Source of the DNA: Paucimonas sp.
GTDB taxonomy: Bacteria > Pseudomonadota > Gammaproteobacteria > Burkholderiales > Burkholderiaceae_D
DNA length: 13,190 nucleotides
Assembly (NCBI GenBank): GCA_029266815.1
Contig: JAQSWC010000014.1
Location: 1-13,190, forward strand
Direction: 5' to 3'
Position numbers and translations under genes: made by a program. This document shows, one piece after another, positions 7,090-13,190 of this stretch. The notes under the pieces are model-generated. The model searched no databases. It was not told the origin of the DNA and saw only the letters and a program-made list of their open reading frames with translations. Within the stretch, counting starts at the first letter, position 1. Each line of letters opens with the position of its first letter.

Positions 7090-7095
7090 ATAACC

Positions 7096-7380
7096 ATGAA
7101 AACCGAAAGTGCTGTCGCTGGCGACGATTTCCTGCAAGCCGAAGTAGCTCAACTAATCGTGCAGTCGCTGAATCTCGATGTGGCACCCGGCGACATCAAG
7201 CCCGATGAACCTCTGTACGGCGAGGGCCTCGGCCTCGATTCAATCGATATTCTCGAGATCGCGCTCGTCGTTTCCAAACGTTATGGCCTGCAGTTGCGCG
7301 CCGACGGCGAAGACAATCATCGTATCTTCAGCTCGCTGCGCAACCTGACCGATCACATCAAGACGCACAAAGCCGCCTGA
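7096..7380 (+). CDS. Acyl carrier protein
   Basis: A 94-aa carrier protein. Seen: the phosphopantetheine attachment motif GLDSIDILEI with Ser49, followed by the recognition helix (DILEIALVVSKRYG) and a final helix ending near the C-terminus. The size and single domain match type II polyketide or fatty acid ACPs. In this pathway it would carry the aryl starter and growing polyene, loaded by the AMP-ligase at 8033-9397. Aryl polyene clusters commonly carry two ACP genes; only one is visible here, so a second may lie beyond the window. A phosphopantetheinyl transferase is required and is not seen. The stop overlaps the next start by one base (TGATG), a sign of translational coupling to the COG4648 membrane protein gene. 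A leader ORF precedes it. Confidence 0.92.
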   Translation: MKTESAVAGDDFLQAEVAQLIVQSLNLDVAPGDIKPDEPLYGEGLGLDSIDILEIALVVSKRYGLQLRADGEDNHRIFSSLRNLTDHIKTHKAA

Positions 7381-8024
7381 TGCCGCACCTGCCTGGTCTC
7401 GTGCGGCGCGTCGGCTTGATCAGCGCGGCGGTCGGCTATGTCGTGCTGGCTCATTACACCAACATCAGCCAGTCCACGACGCTCGGCATGCTGGTCGCCA
7501 TTGTGCCCATTTTCCTTGCCTGCGCGACCTTTGCCTGGCATTCCAGAGCCCGCATCCCATTGCTGGCGCTGTTGGCAGGCGGCAGCGCGCTGCTGCTGTA
7601 CCGCTGGCAGAGCCTGTCCCAACATTACAGCGACATCTACTGGGCCGAGCATGCGGGAACCGAACTGGCCTTGTGCATCGCCTTCGGACAGACGCTCTTG
7701 ACCGGGAGGGAACCGATGGTGACGCGTTTTGCCCGCATGGTGCACGGCACGCTGGAACCGGTGATGGAGCACTACACGAGGCAGGTGACATTCGCTTGGG
7801 TGGTGTTCTTCGCCGCCATGGCCTCGCTGTCTACGGCGCTTTACTTCAGCGTGCCGCTTGCAACCTGGTCGATGTTCGCCAATTTCTTCACTGCGCCACT
7901 GATCGTCCTCATGTTCCTCTGCGAGTACCTTGTCCGCCGCTGTCGCTTCCCCGACATGGAGCATGCGCATATCGTCGACGGTGTTCGCGCCTTCTGGAAC
8001 GCCGCGGGCCAACAGCGGTCGTAA
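7380..8024 (+). CDS. COG4648-type integral membrane protein
   Basis: A 214-aa hydrophobic protein. Seen: about five predicted membrane segments (approximately residues 10-28, 33-52, 58-75, 133-155 and 158-180) separated by a cytoplasmic or periplasmic central loop rich in charged residues (GREPMVTRFARMVHGTLEP). Family assignment rests on the pattern, length and position: predicted membrane proteins of the COG4648 group sit next to the ACP and AMP-ligase in aryl polyene and xanthomonadin clusters. The function is unknown; it has been suggested in general terms to take part in assembly at the membrane, and I make no stronger claim. It overlaps the ACP gene by one base and is followed by the ligase after eight bases, so all three are surely co-transcribed. 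Confidence 0.8.
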   Translation: MPHLPGLVRRVGLISAAVGYVVLAHYTNISQSTTLGMLVAIVPIFLACATFAWHSRARIPLLALLAGGSALLLYRWQSLSQHYSDIYWAEHAGTELALCIAFGQTLLTGREPMVTRFARMVHGTLEPVMEHYTRQVTFAWVVFFAAMASLSTALYFSVPLATWSMFANFFTAPLIVLMFLCEYLVRRCRFPDMEHAHIVDGVRAFWNAAGQQRS

Positions 8025-8032
8025 GCGCCCGC

Positions 8033-9397
8033 ATGCCGATCATGTCCACTTTCCCCCTGATCACCCATTCCAGCGGCGACAGCACGATCGCATGGCGCCA
8101 GGGACGGCAGGTGAAAGCTGCAGAATACCTTGCCGACGTTGCCGTATTGGCCAAGTCCCTTCCCGCAGGACGGCATGTCCTGAATTCATGCGCAGACCGC
8201 TATCGCTTCATGGTCGGGCTCGGCGCCGCACTCGTGACCGGCAGGATCAGCCTGCTGCCGTCGACGCAGACCCCGGAAATGATTCGTCATATTCGCGAAT
8301 TTGCGACCGACACGTTCTGTCTGACCGATAACGGCGCCACATCCATCGACCTACCGACCGTTCGCTTTCAGGAAAGGGAAACGTCGAGCAGTCCCGAGAG
8401 CTTTTCAGTGCCCCTGATCGACGCGGACCAACTGGTGGCGTATGTATTCACCTCCGGATCGACGGGTGCTCCGGTGCCGCATGCAAAGACCTGGGGTGCG
8501 CTGGTGCGCAACGTGCAGGGCGCGGCGCAGCTCTGGCAGGTCGACGACGGCCGCACCTATTCGATCATCGGCACGGTCCCGCCGCAGCATATGTACGGAT
8601 TTGAATCCACCGTGCTGATCGTGATGCAGAGCGCGAATTCCATGGTGTCGGAGAAGACCTTCTATCCGGCCGACATTGCCGGCGCGACAGCCTCAGCGCC
8701 GCAGCCCCGCGTGCTGGTCACGACACCCGTGCACCTGCGTGCTCTGCTGCAGGCAGGCGTCGATATTCCTTCCGCTGACCTCGTCGTGTCGGCAACCGCG
8801 CCGCTCTCGGAGCAGCTCGCCGCCGGTGCCGAACGCGCTTTCCAGGCGCCATTGATCGAGATCTACGGCTGCACCGAAACGGGACAGATCGCCGTACGCC
8901 GCTCAACGCGGACACGCGAGTGGCAATTGTTCCGCGATGTGCGTCTCGAAAAAGCGGATGGAGTGACATGGGCCGCTGGCGGCCATGTGGAGAAGGCCAC
9001 GGCCTTGAGCGACGTGATCGACGTGGTGGACAGCGAGCATTTCCTGCTGCATGGCCGCCTGGCCGATCTCGTGAACATTGCCGGCAAACGCAACTCGCTG
9101 GCCTATCTGAACCTGCAGCTCAATGCAATTGATGGCGTACGCGACGGCGCTTTTTTCGTGCCCGACGATGCGGACGTCAATGACGTGGCTCGCCTGGCGG
9201 CTTTCGTTGTGGCGCCCGATCTGAACGCCGCGCAGATTCTCGCAGCTTTGCGCGAGCGCATCGACCCGGTGTTCCTTCCCAGGCCTTTGCACTTCGTCGA
9301 GGCGTTGCCGCGCAACGGCACCGGCAAGTTGCCCCGCGAAGCTCTCGCCAGGCTGGCTGCCGATCTGGCCGGCCATGCATGTGGAGGAAATCGGTGA
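8033..9397 (+). CDS. AMP-forming aryl-ACP ligase (XanA2/ApeH-like)
   Basis: A 454-aa acyl-adenylating enzyme. Seen: the ATP-binding P-loop TSGSTGAP (T140-P147) followed by VPHAKTW, the IYGCTETGQ block (Y278-E282) with the catalytic Glu, the adenylate-binding GRLADLVNIAGKRNS region, and NGTGKLPREAL with the C-terminal Lys432. At about 450 residues it is shorter than stand-alone acyl-CoA synthetases (about 550), as is usual for ACP ligases of pigment clusters. Reaction: hydroxybenzoate + ATP gives aryl-AMP, which is passed to the ACP thiol. Its neighbours, ACP before and dehydratase after, and the chorismatase upstream point to hydroxybenzoate as substrate. ATG 8033 was chosen, nine bases past the previous stop; ATG 8042 is equally possible. 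The frame is open far upstream (to 7673), but that part overlaps the membrane protein gene and is not conserved-looking. It overlaps the dehydratase by four bases (GTGA). Confidence 0.9.
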   Translation: MPIMSTFPLITHSSGDSTIAWRQGRQVKAAEYLADVAVLAKSLPAGRHVLNSCADRYRFMVGLGAALVTGRISLLPSTQTPEMIRHIREFATDTFCLTDNGATSIDLPTVRFQERETSSSPESFSVPLIDADQLVAYVFTSGSTGAPVPHAKTWGALVRNVQGAAQLWQVDDGRTYSIIGTVPPQHMYGFESTVLIVMQSANSMVSEKTFYPADIAGATASAPQPRVLVTTPVHLRALLQAGVDIPSADLVVSATAPLSEQLAAGAERAFQAPLIEIYGCTETGQIAVRRSTRTREWQLFRDVRLEKADGVTWAAGGHVEKATALSDVIDVVDSEHFLLHGRLADLVNIAGKRNSLAYLNLQLNAIDGVRDGAFFVPDDADVNDVARLAAFVVAPDLNAAQILAALRERIDPVFLPRPLHFVEALPRNGTGKLPREALARLAADLAGHACGGNR

Positions 9398-9714
9398 CGC
9401 ATCCATCCCTCGATTTAGTCATTCCGGCAGACCACCCTGCGTTTGCAGGCCACTTTCCGGGCATGCCCATCGTACCCGGCGTCGTGCTGCTGGACGCGGC
9501 CATGAACGCGATTGCAACTGCGACCGGCCTGAATCTCGGCGCTTGCCGCCTGGATGCGGCAAAGTTTCTCAATCCTGCAGGGCCGGGCACCGCATTGCGG
9601 GTGGAATACGAGTGCAGGGAAGACGGCGCCATCCGCTTCGATATATTAAGTGCGGACTCCAGGATAGCTACCGCGAGTCTGCGTTCCTGCATTAAGCCCG
9701 CCGCGGAGGGCTAG
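9394..9714 (+). CDS. Hotdog-fold 3-hydroxyacyl-ACP dehydratase (ApeI/FabZ-like)
   Basis: A 106-aa single hotdog domain. Seen: GHFPGMPIVPGVVLLDA with His20 and Asp34. The catalytic pair in E. coli FabZ is His54/Glu68 and in FabA His70/Asp84, in both cases 14 residues apart; the spacing here is also 14, with Asp as in FabA. It would remove water from 3-hydroxyacyl-ACP to give each trans double bond of the polyene. Start: GTG 9394 with GGAGG (9383-9387), six bases upstream, is clearly better than ATG 9379, which would swallow the Shine-Dalgarno; the GTGA overlap with the ligase stop supports it. A ketoreductase and ketosynthase are missing from this window, so they should follow to the right. 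In Xenorhabdus-type clusters, as I recall, two dehydratases cooperate. Confidence 0.87.
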   Translation: MTHPSLDLVIPADHPAFAGHFPGMPIVPGVVLLDAAMNAIATATGLNLGACRLDAAKFLNPAGPGTALRVEYECREDGAIRFDILSADSRIATASLRSCIKPAAEG

Positions 9715-9717
9715 AAC

Positions 9718-10659
9718 GTGGAAGCATCAAAAACCATCAGTGCGGAATGGGCCAAACGGCCTGAGCGCAGCAATATGCTGATGCTTCGCATCATGACATG
9801 GATCTCGCTTCGGCTCGGCCGTCCTGCGGGCCGTGTGGTACTCCACCTGATTGCGACGTATTTCCTGTTGTTTGCGCCCGCCAGCCGAAGCAGTTCCCGG
9901 ATATATCTGTCGCGTGCATTGGGACGCCGCGTACTCCTGCGGGACATCTATCGGCACTTCTTCAGTTTTGCATCGACAATCCACGACCGCCTCTATCTGC
10001 TCAACCAGCGCTTCGACCTCTTCGACATCAAGGTGCATGGCGAAGAGATCATGAGAAAAGCCATCGCGGATGGGCAGGGCATTTTCCTGATCGGCGCGCA
10101 TATGGGCAGCTTCGAGGCGATTCGCGCTCTTGGCCGCAGCCAGACCGGATTGCGGGTGGCCATGGCGATGTACGAGGAAAATGCCCGCAAGATCAACAGC
10201 ATGCTGGCAGCCATCAATCCCGATGTGGTGCAGGACATCATCGGCCTGAATCGTATCGACTCGATGCTCAAGATAAACGATGTGCTTCAGCAGGGGGGCA
10301 TGGTCGGTATGCTGGCCGATCGTACGCTCGGCGATGACCAGACGGACGAAGTGCCGCTGCTCGGTTCACCCGCGGTATTTCCGATCGGGCCGTTCCGCAT
10401 GGCTGCGATACTGCGCAGGCCGGTCCTCTTCATGACCGGGCTTTACATGGGCGGCAACCGTTACGAAATCCATTTCGAACTGCTTGCCGATTTTTCGCAG
10501 GCGGGTACCGGACGCCGGGGGGATATCGTCCGGCGTGCGATGGTCGATTATGCCGCCCTACTGGAGAAATACTGCCGGTATGCGCCCTACAACTGGTTCA
10601 ACTTCTTCGATGTCTGGCGCGGGCGGCATCATATCGACAGTGCAGGGGGCAAGCCATGA
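9718..10659 (+). CDS. LpxL/HtrB-like acyltransferase
   Basis: A 313-aa protein of the lysophospholipid acyltransferase superfamily, LpxL/HtrB branch. Seen: a basic/hydrophobic N-terminal half with a possible membrane segment (about 35-55), a GIFLIGAHMGSFEA block carrying the HX4E catalytic box (His128, Glu133), and later ADRTLGDDQ and PFRMAAILRRPVLFM typical of the branch. Family members transfer an acyl chain from ACP to a lipid hydroxyl at the inner face of the membrane. Here the donor is presumably the ACP-bound polyene or a fatty acid. This is the second acyltransferase in the cluster, after the PlsC-type one. Start: GTG 9718 with GGAGGG (9705-9710), seven bases upstream, three bases after the dehydratase stop. 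It overlaps the LolA-like gene by four bases (ATGA). Confidence 0.88.
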   Translation: MEASKTISAEWAKRPERSNMLMLRIMTWISLRLGRPAGRVVLHLIATYFLLFAPASRSSSRIYLSRALGRRVLLRDIYRHFFSFASTIHDRLYLLNQRFDLFDIKVHGEEIMRKAIADGQGIFLIGAHMGSFEAIRALGRSQTGLRVAMAMYEENARKINSMLAAINPDVVQDIIGLNRIDSMLKINDVLQQGGMVGMLADRTLGDDQTDEVPLLGSPAVFPIGPFRMAAILRRPVLFMTGLYMGGNRYEIHFELLADFSQAGTGRRGDIVRRAMVDYAALLEKYCRYAPYNWFNFFDVWRGRHHIDSAGGKP

Positions 10660-11261
10660 TTTCTTCTACTCATATCCGCCGCGCAGTTAATGCTGCCGCC
10701 AAGCTGGCGCTCTGCATTGCGCTCGTTGGACCGGCTGTTGCGTCTGCTGCCGAATGGAATATCGATGTCCTGATGAAGTCGCTGGCCGAATCCCGGCCGC
10801 AACGCGCCACTTTCGTCGAAAAGAAATATCTTGCGCAACTGGACCGCCCGGTGGAGTCGTCGGGCGAGCTGCGGTATACGGCGCCGAATCACCTTGAAAA
10901 GCGCACCCTCAAGCCGCGGCCTGAAAACCTGATCGTCGACGGCGACGTGGCTTCATACGAGCGCGGGTCGCTGCGCAGGGTCATTCAGTTGAGCGAGATT
11001 CCGGAAATGGCCGGTCTTATCGACAGCATCCGCGGCACGCTGGCGGGCGACCGTCGCATGCTGGAACGCTCATTCCGGATCGGACTGGAAGGGAAGCCAG
11101 AGCGCTGGTTCCTCCAGTTGAAGCCGCTCGATATCGCCATGGGGCGCAATGTCCATGCGGTACGCATCGCCGGAGCGGGCAGGGAAGTGCGCAGTGTTGA
11201 GGTCACCATGACCGACGGTGACCGCTCCGTCATGACCATAGAGCCGCTCGCCGCGCCATGA
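10656..11261 (+). CDS. LolA-like periplasmic lipoprotein carrier
   Basis: A 201-aa protein with a signal peptide (basic HIRR, hydrophobic core about 17-29, cleavage near ASA at 31) and no lipobox, so it should be soluble in the periplasm. The mature part resembles the LolA fold: FVEKKYLAQLDRPVESSGEL opens like the LolA family (tryptic-like FxQxxxxxxL... pattern), followed by beta-rich segments such as RWFLQLKPLDIA. LolA carries lipoproteins from the inner to the outer membrane by a hydrophobic cavity; cluster-encoded relatives probably carry the polyene lipid. Its gene overlaps both neighbours by four bases (ATGA), so the acyltransferase, carrier and exporter genes are one translational chain. 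Confidence 0.82.
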   Translation: MISSTHIRRAVNAAAKLALCIALVGPAVASAAEWNIDVLMKSLAESRPQRATFVEKKYLAQLDRPVESSGELRYTAPNHLEKRTLKPRPENLIVDGDVASYERGSLRRVIQLSEIPEMAGLIDSIRGTLAGDRRMLERSFRIGLEGKPERWFLQLKPLDIAMGRNVHAVRIAGAGREVRSVEVTMTDGDRSVMTIEPLAAP

Positions 11262-13190
11262 GAAGTTCCCCGAAGCGCCTGCGCCTGATCGCGGTGGCCG
11301 CCTGGCTCGCCTGCGTGATGGTGACGTTGCTGATTGTCGGGCAGGCTCGCTTCACCGCCGATCTCTCGGCTTTTCTCCCCGAGGCGCCCACGCAGGAACA
11401 GCGCGTCCTGCTGGATCAGGTGCGCGACGGAGTGGTGTCGCGCCTTATCCTCGTCGGCATTGAAGGCGGAGAAGCGGATCAGCGCGCAAACATTTCGAAG
11501 GCGATGGCCCGCCAGTTGCGCGAGGATGCCGCTTTTGCCAGTGTCAACAATGGCGAACCGGTGCACGCGGAACGCGACCGCGCCTATCTGTTCAACAACC
11601 GTTATCTGCTTAGCCCGGCTGTGACCGCGGAACGCTATGCCGGGGAAGGCTTGCGCAACTCCATTTCCGAGGCAATCGACATGCTGGCATCTCCCGCCGG
11701 CATGATGCTCAAGTCCATGCTGCCGCGCGATCCCACTGCCGAAACGGTTCATCTGTTCGAGCAGATGGGGAGCGCGAACCGGCCACTGACGTCGCAGGGG
11801 GTATGGACTTCCCGCAACGGCCAGCGGGCACTGATGGTCATCGAAACCCGCGCACCCAGCGGAGATACCGATGCGCAGCAGGCCGCCATTCAGCGTATCG
11901 AAACCGTATTTGACCAGGCGCGGATGACGTCGCCGCAGCCTGCAGCAGAGCTGAAACTCGTGATGACCGGGCCGGGCGTATTTGCCGTTCAGTCTCGCGC
12001 CACGATCGAAGGAGAGGTGACGAGACTCTCGCTCACGGGCGTGGCCATCATCGTCATCATGCTGTTGTTGGTATACCGCTCGCCCACCGTGCTCGTGCTT
12101 GGACTGATGCCGGTGGTTTCGGGCGCGCTCGTCGGCGTGGCTGCGGTGAGCCTGGGCTTCGGCGTCGTGCACGGCATCACGCTGGGTTTCGGCACGACTC
12201 TGATAGGAGAAGCGGTCGATTATTCGATCTACCTGTTCATACAGTCGCGGCAGCTTGCGGCAGGCAGCGGGGATGCGGCATCGCGCCAGGAGTGGATTCG
12301 CCGATTCTGGCCGACGATCAGGCTGGGTGTGCTCACCTCGATTGCGGGATTCTGCGCCTTGCTGTTTTCGGATTTTCCCGGCCTTGCGCAACTCGGCTTG
12401 TATTCGATCTCCGGCCTGCTCGCTGCCGCGGCAATCACGCGGTTCGTGCTTCCTTATCTGCTGCCTGCCGGTTTTCGCGTTCGCGACATTTCGGCAATCG
12501 GCCGCTGCTTTGCGGCAGTGGCCATGCGTCTTCAGAAATGGCGCGTGGCCGTGCTCATCCTAGTGTTGGCAGCTTGCGCTGTCATCATTGCCAACCGGAA
12601 TACGCTGTTGAATACTGAAGTGTCGTCGCTGAGTCCGGTGCCGCCCGAAGCGCAGGCCGCCGACGCGGCCCTGCGCGCCGACCTCGGAGCGCCGGATGCA
12701 CGCAACATGGTCATCGTTTCAGCGCCGACCGGCGAACTGGCCTTGCAGGCTGCGGAAAAAGTTGCCTCGCAGTTGCAGCATCTTGTGGAACGCGGCGTGC
12801 TGGCCGGTTTTGAAACGCCCAGCCGTTACCTGCCGAGCATTGCCGCGCAGCGGTCGCGCCAGGAAAGTCTGCCGGGGGACGATGCCGGGCAGCGTGTGCG
12901 AAAAGCTGTTGAAGGTTTACCCCTGCGGGCCGAGACGCTGGCCCCATTCCTGCAGGACATGGCGGAGGCACGGATGCGTGCACCCTTGACACGAGCCGAT
13001 CTCGACAACACCTCGTTCGCGCTGGCGGTTGATTCGCTGCTGTTCAACCGGGGTTCCGACTGGGTGGCAATGCTGCCGCTGACGGCACCCGGCGTCGGCG
13101 GCACCATAGATGAAGCCGAGGTGCGCAAGGCGCTGAGTGAGAGCCGGGTAGACAACGCCTTGTTCGTCGATCTGAAAGTGGAACTGGATC
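11258..13190 (+). CDS. MMPL/RND superfamily exporter, 3' end beyond window
   Basis: A 644-codon open frame that runs off the window; family members of this kind are about 750-800 aa. Seen: TM1 (about residues 8-28), a large periplasmic domain (about 30-255), then a block of closely spaced membrane helices from residue 257 (LSLTGVAIIVIMLLLVY; MPVVSGALVGVAAVSLGFG; LGFGTTLIGEAVDYSIYLF with the DY pair characteristic of MMPL proteins), further helices to about 405, a seventh helix near 427-446 that begins the second repeat, and the start of the second periplasmic domain. Known: the superfamily exports lipids using the proton gradient. The role here is export of the aryl polyene lipid, hence its link to the LolA-like carrier gene (ATGA overlap). 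No start is better than ATG 11258. Confidence 0.9.
   Translation, partial: MRSSPKRLRLIAVAAWLACVMVTLLIVGQARFTADLSAFLPEAPTQEQRVLLDQVRDGVVSRLILVGIEGGEADQRANISKAMARQLREDAAFASVNNGEPVHAERDRAYLFNNRYLLSPAVTAERYAGEGLRNSISEAIDMLASPAGMMLKSMLPRDPTAETVHLFEQMGSANRPLTSQGVWTSRNGQRALMVIETRAPSGDTDAQQAAIQRIETVFDQARMTSPQPAAELKLVMTGPGVFAVQSRATIEGEVTRLSLTGVAIIVIMLLLVYRSPTVLVLGLMPVVSGALVGVAAVSLGFGVVHGITLGFGTTLIGEAVDYSIYLFIQSRQLAAGSGDAASRQEWIRRFWPTIRLGVLTSIAGFCALLFSDFPGLAQLGLYSISGLLAAAAITRFVLPYLLPAGFRVRDISAIGRCFAAVAMRLQKWRVAVLILVLAACAVIIANRNTLLNTEVSSLSPVPPEAQAADAALRADLGAPDARNMVIVSAPTGELALQAAEKVASQLQHLVERGVLAGFETPSRYLPSIAAQRSRQESLPGDDAGQRVRKAVEGLPLRAETLAPFLQDMAEARMRAPLTRADLDNTSFALAVDSLLFNRGSDWVAMLPLTAPGVGGTIDEAEVRKALSESRVDNALFVDLKVELD

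Noticed and set aside
7673..8032. Upstream extension of the AMP-ligase frame
   Set aside because: The extra 120 residues overlap the COG4648 membrane gene and look like a shadow frame; the ligase domain starts after ATG 8033.
10985..12391. Very long minus-strand open frame opposite LolA and MMPL genes (468 codons)
   Set aside because: Product is rich in His, Arg and Gln with no domain pattern; sense strand encodes a conserved membrane exporter. Length is explained by codon bias.
1..13190. tRNA, rRNA, CRISPR, insertion sequences
   Set aside because: No tRNA-like cloverleaf, no regularly spaced direct repeats and no transposase motif were seen by eye.

Overview
The window looks like chromosomal DNA of a Gram-negative bacterium, most likely a betaproteobacterium of the Burkholderiales. 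The base composition is GC-rich, there is a MipA/OmpV-type outer-membrane protein, and gene products resemble proteobacterial families. The assignment to order is inference from protein style, not from a marker gene.

Layout. The left edge (1-1883) is ordinary flanking DNA. It holds a DUF2721 membrane protein cut by the window edge and a small unrecognised protein, both on the minus strand, then a MipA/OmpV outer-membrane protein on the plus strand. From 2019 to the right edge every gene is on the plus strand and forms one biosynthetic cluster of the aryl polyene / xanthomonadin type. In order it encodes: a flavin-dependent halogenase-family protein, a chorismatase (XanB2/Hyg5 type), a PlsC-type acyltransferase, a family 2 glycosyltransferase, a SAM methyltransferase, an acyl carrier protein (ACP), a COG4648 membrane protein, an AMP-forming aryl-ACP ligase, a hotdog-fold dehydratase, an LpxL-type acyltransferase, a LolA-like periplasmic carrier, and an MMPL/RND exporter that runs off the right edge.

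How the genes fit together (inference from families). The chorismatase makes a hydroxybenzoate from chorismate. The AMP-ligase loads it on the ACP as starter unit, and the dehydratase works with ketosynthase and ketoreductase partners that must lie to the right, to build a conjugated polyene. The halogenase and methyltransferase could decorate the aryl head. Xanthomonadins, as I recall their structure, carry a brominated methoxyphenyl head, which would match halogenase, methyltransferase and 3-hydroxybenzoate all being present. The acyltransferases and glycosyltransferase would join the polyene to a lipid or sugar carrier, and LolA plus MMPL would move it to the outer membrane.

The genes are tightly packed: 1-4 base stop/start overlaps occur at 3362-3365, 7380, 9394-9397, 10656-10659 and 11258-11261. 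The largest gap inside the cluster (6926-7095) contains a 9-bp stem-loop, a weak promoter candidate and a 9-codon leader ORF with a very good Shine-Dalgarno sequence just before the ACP gene. No RNA genes, CRISPR arrays, insertion sequences or attachment sites were seen, and no gene-free stretch exceeds 300 bases.
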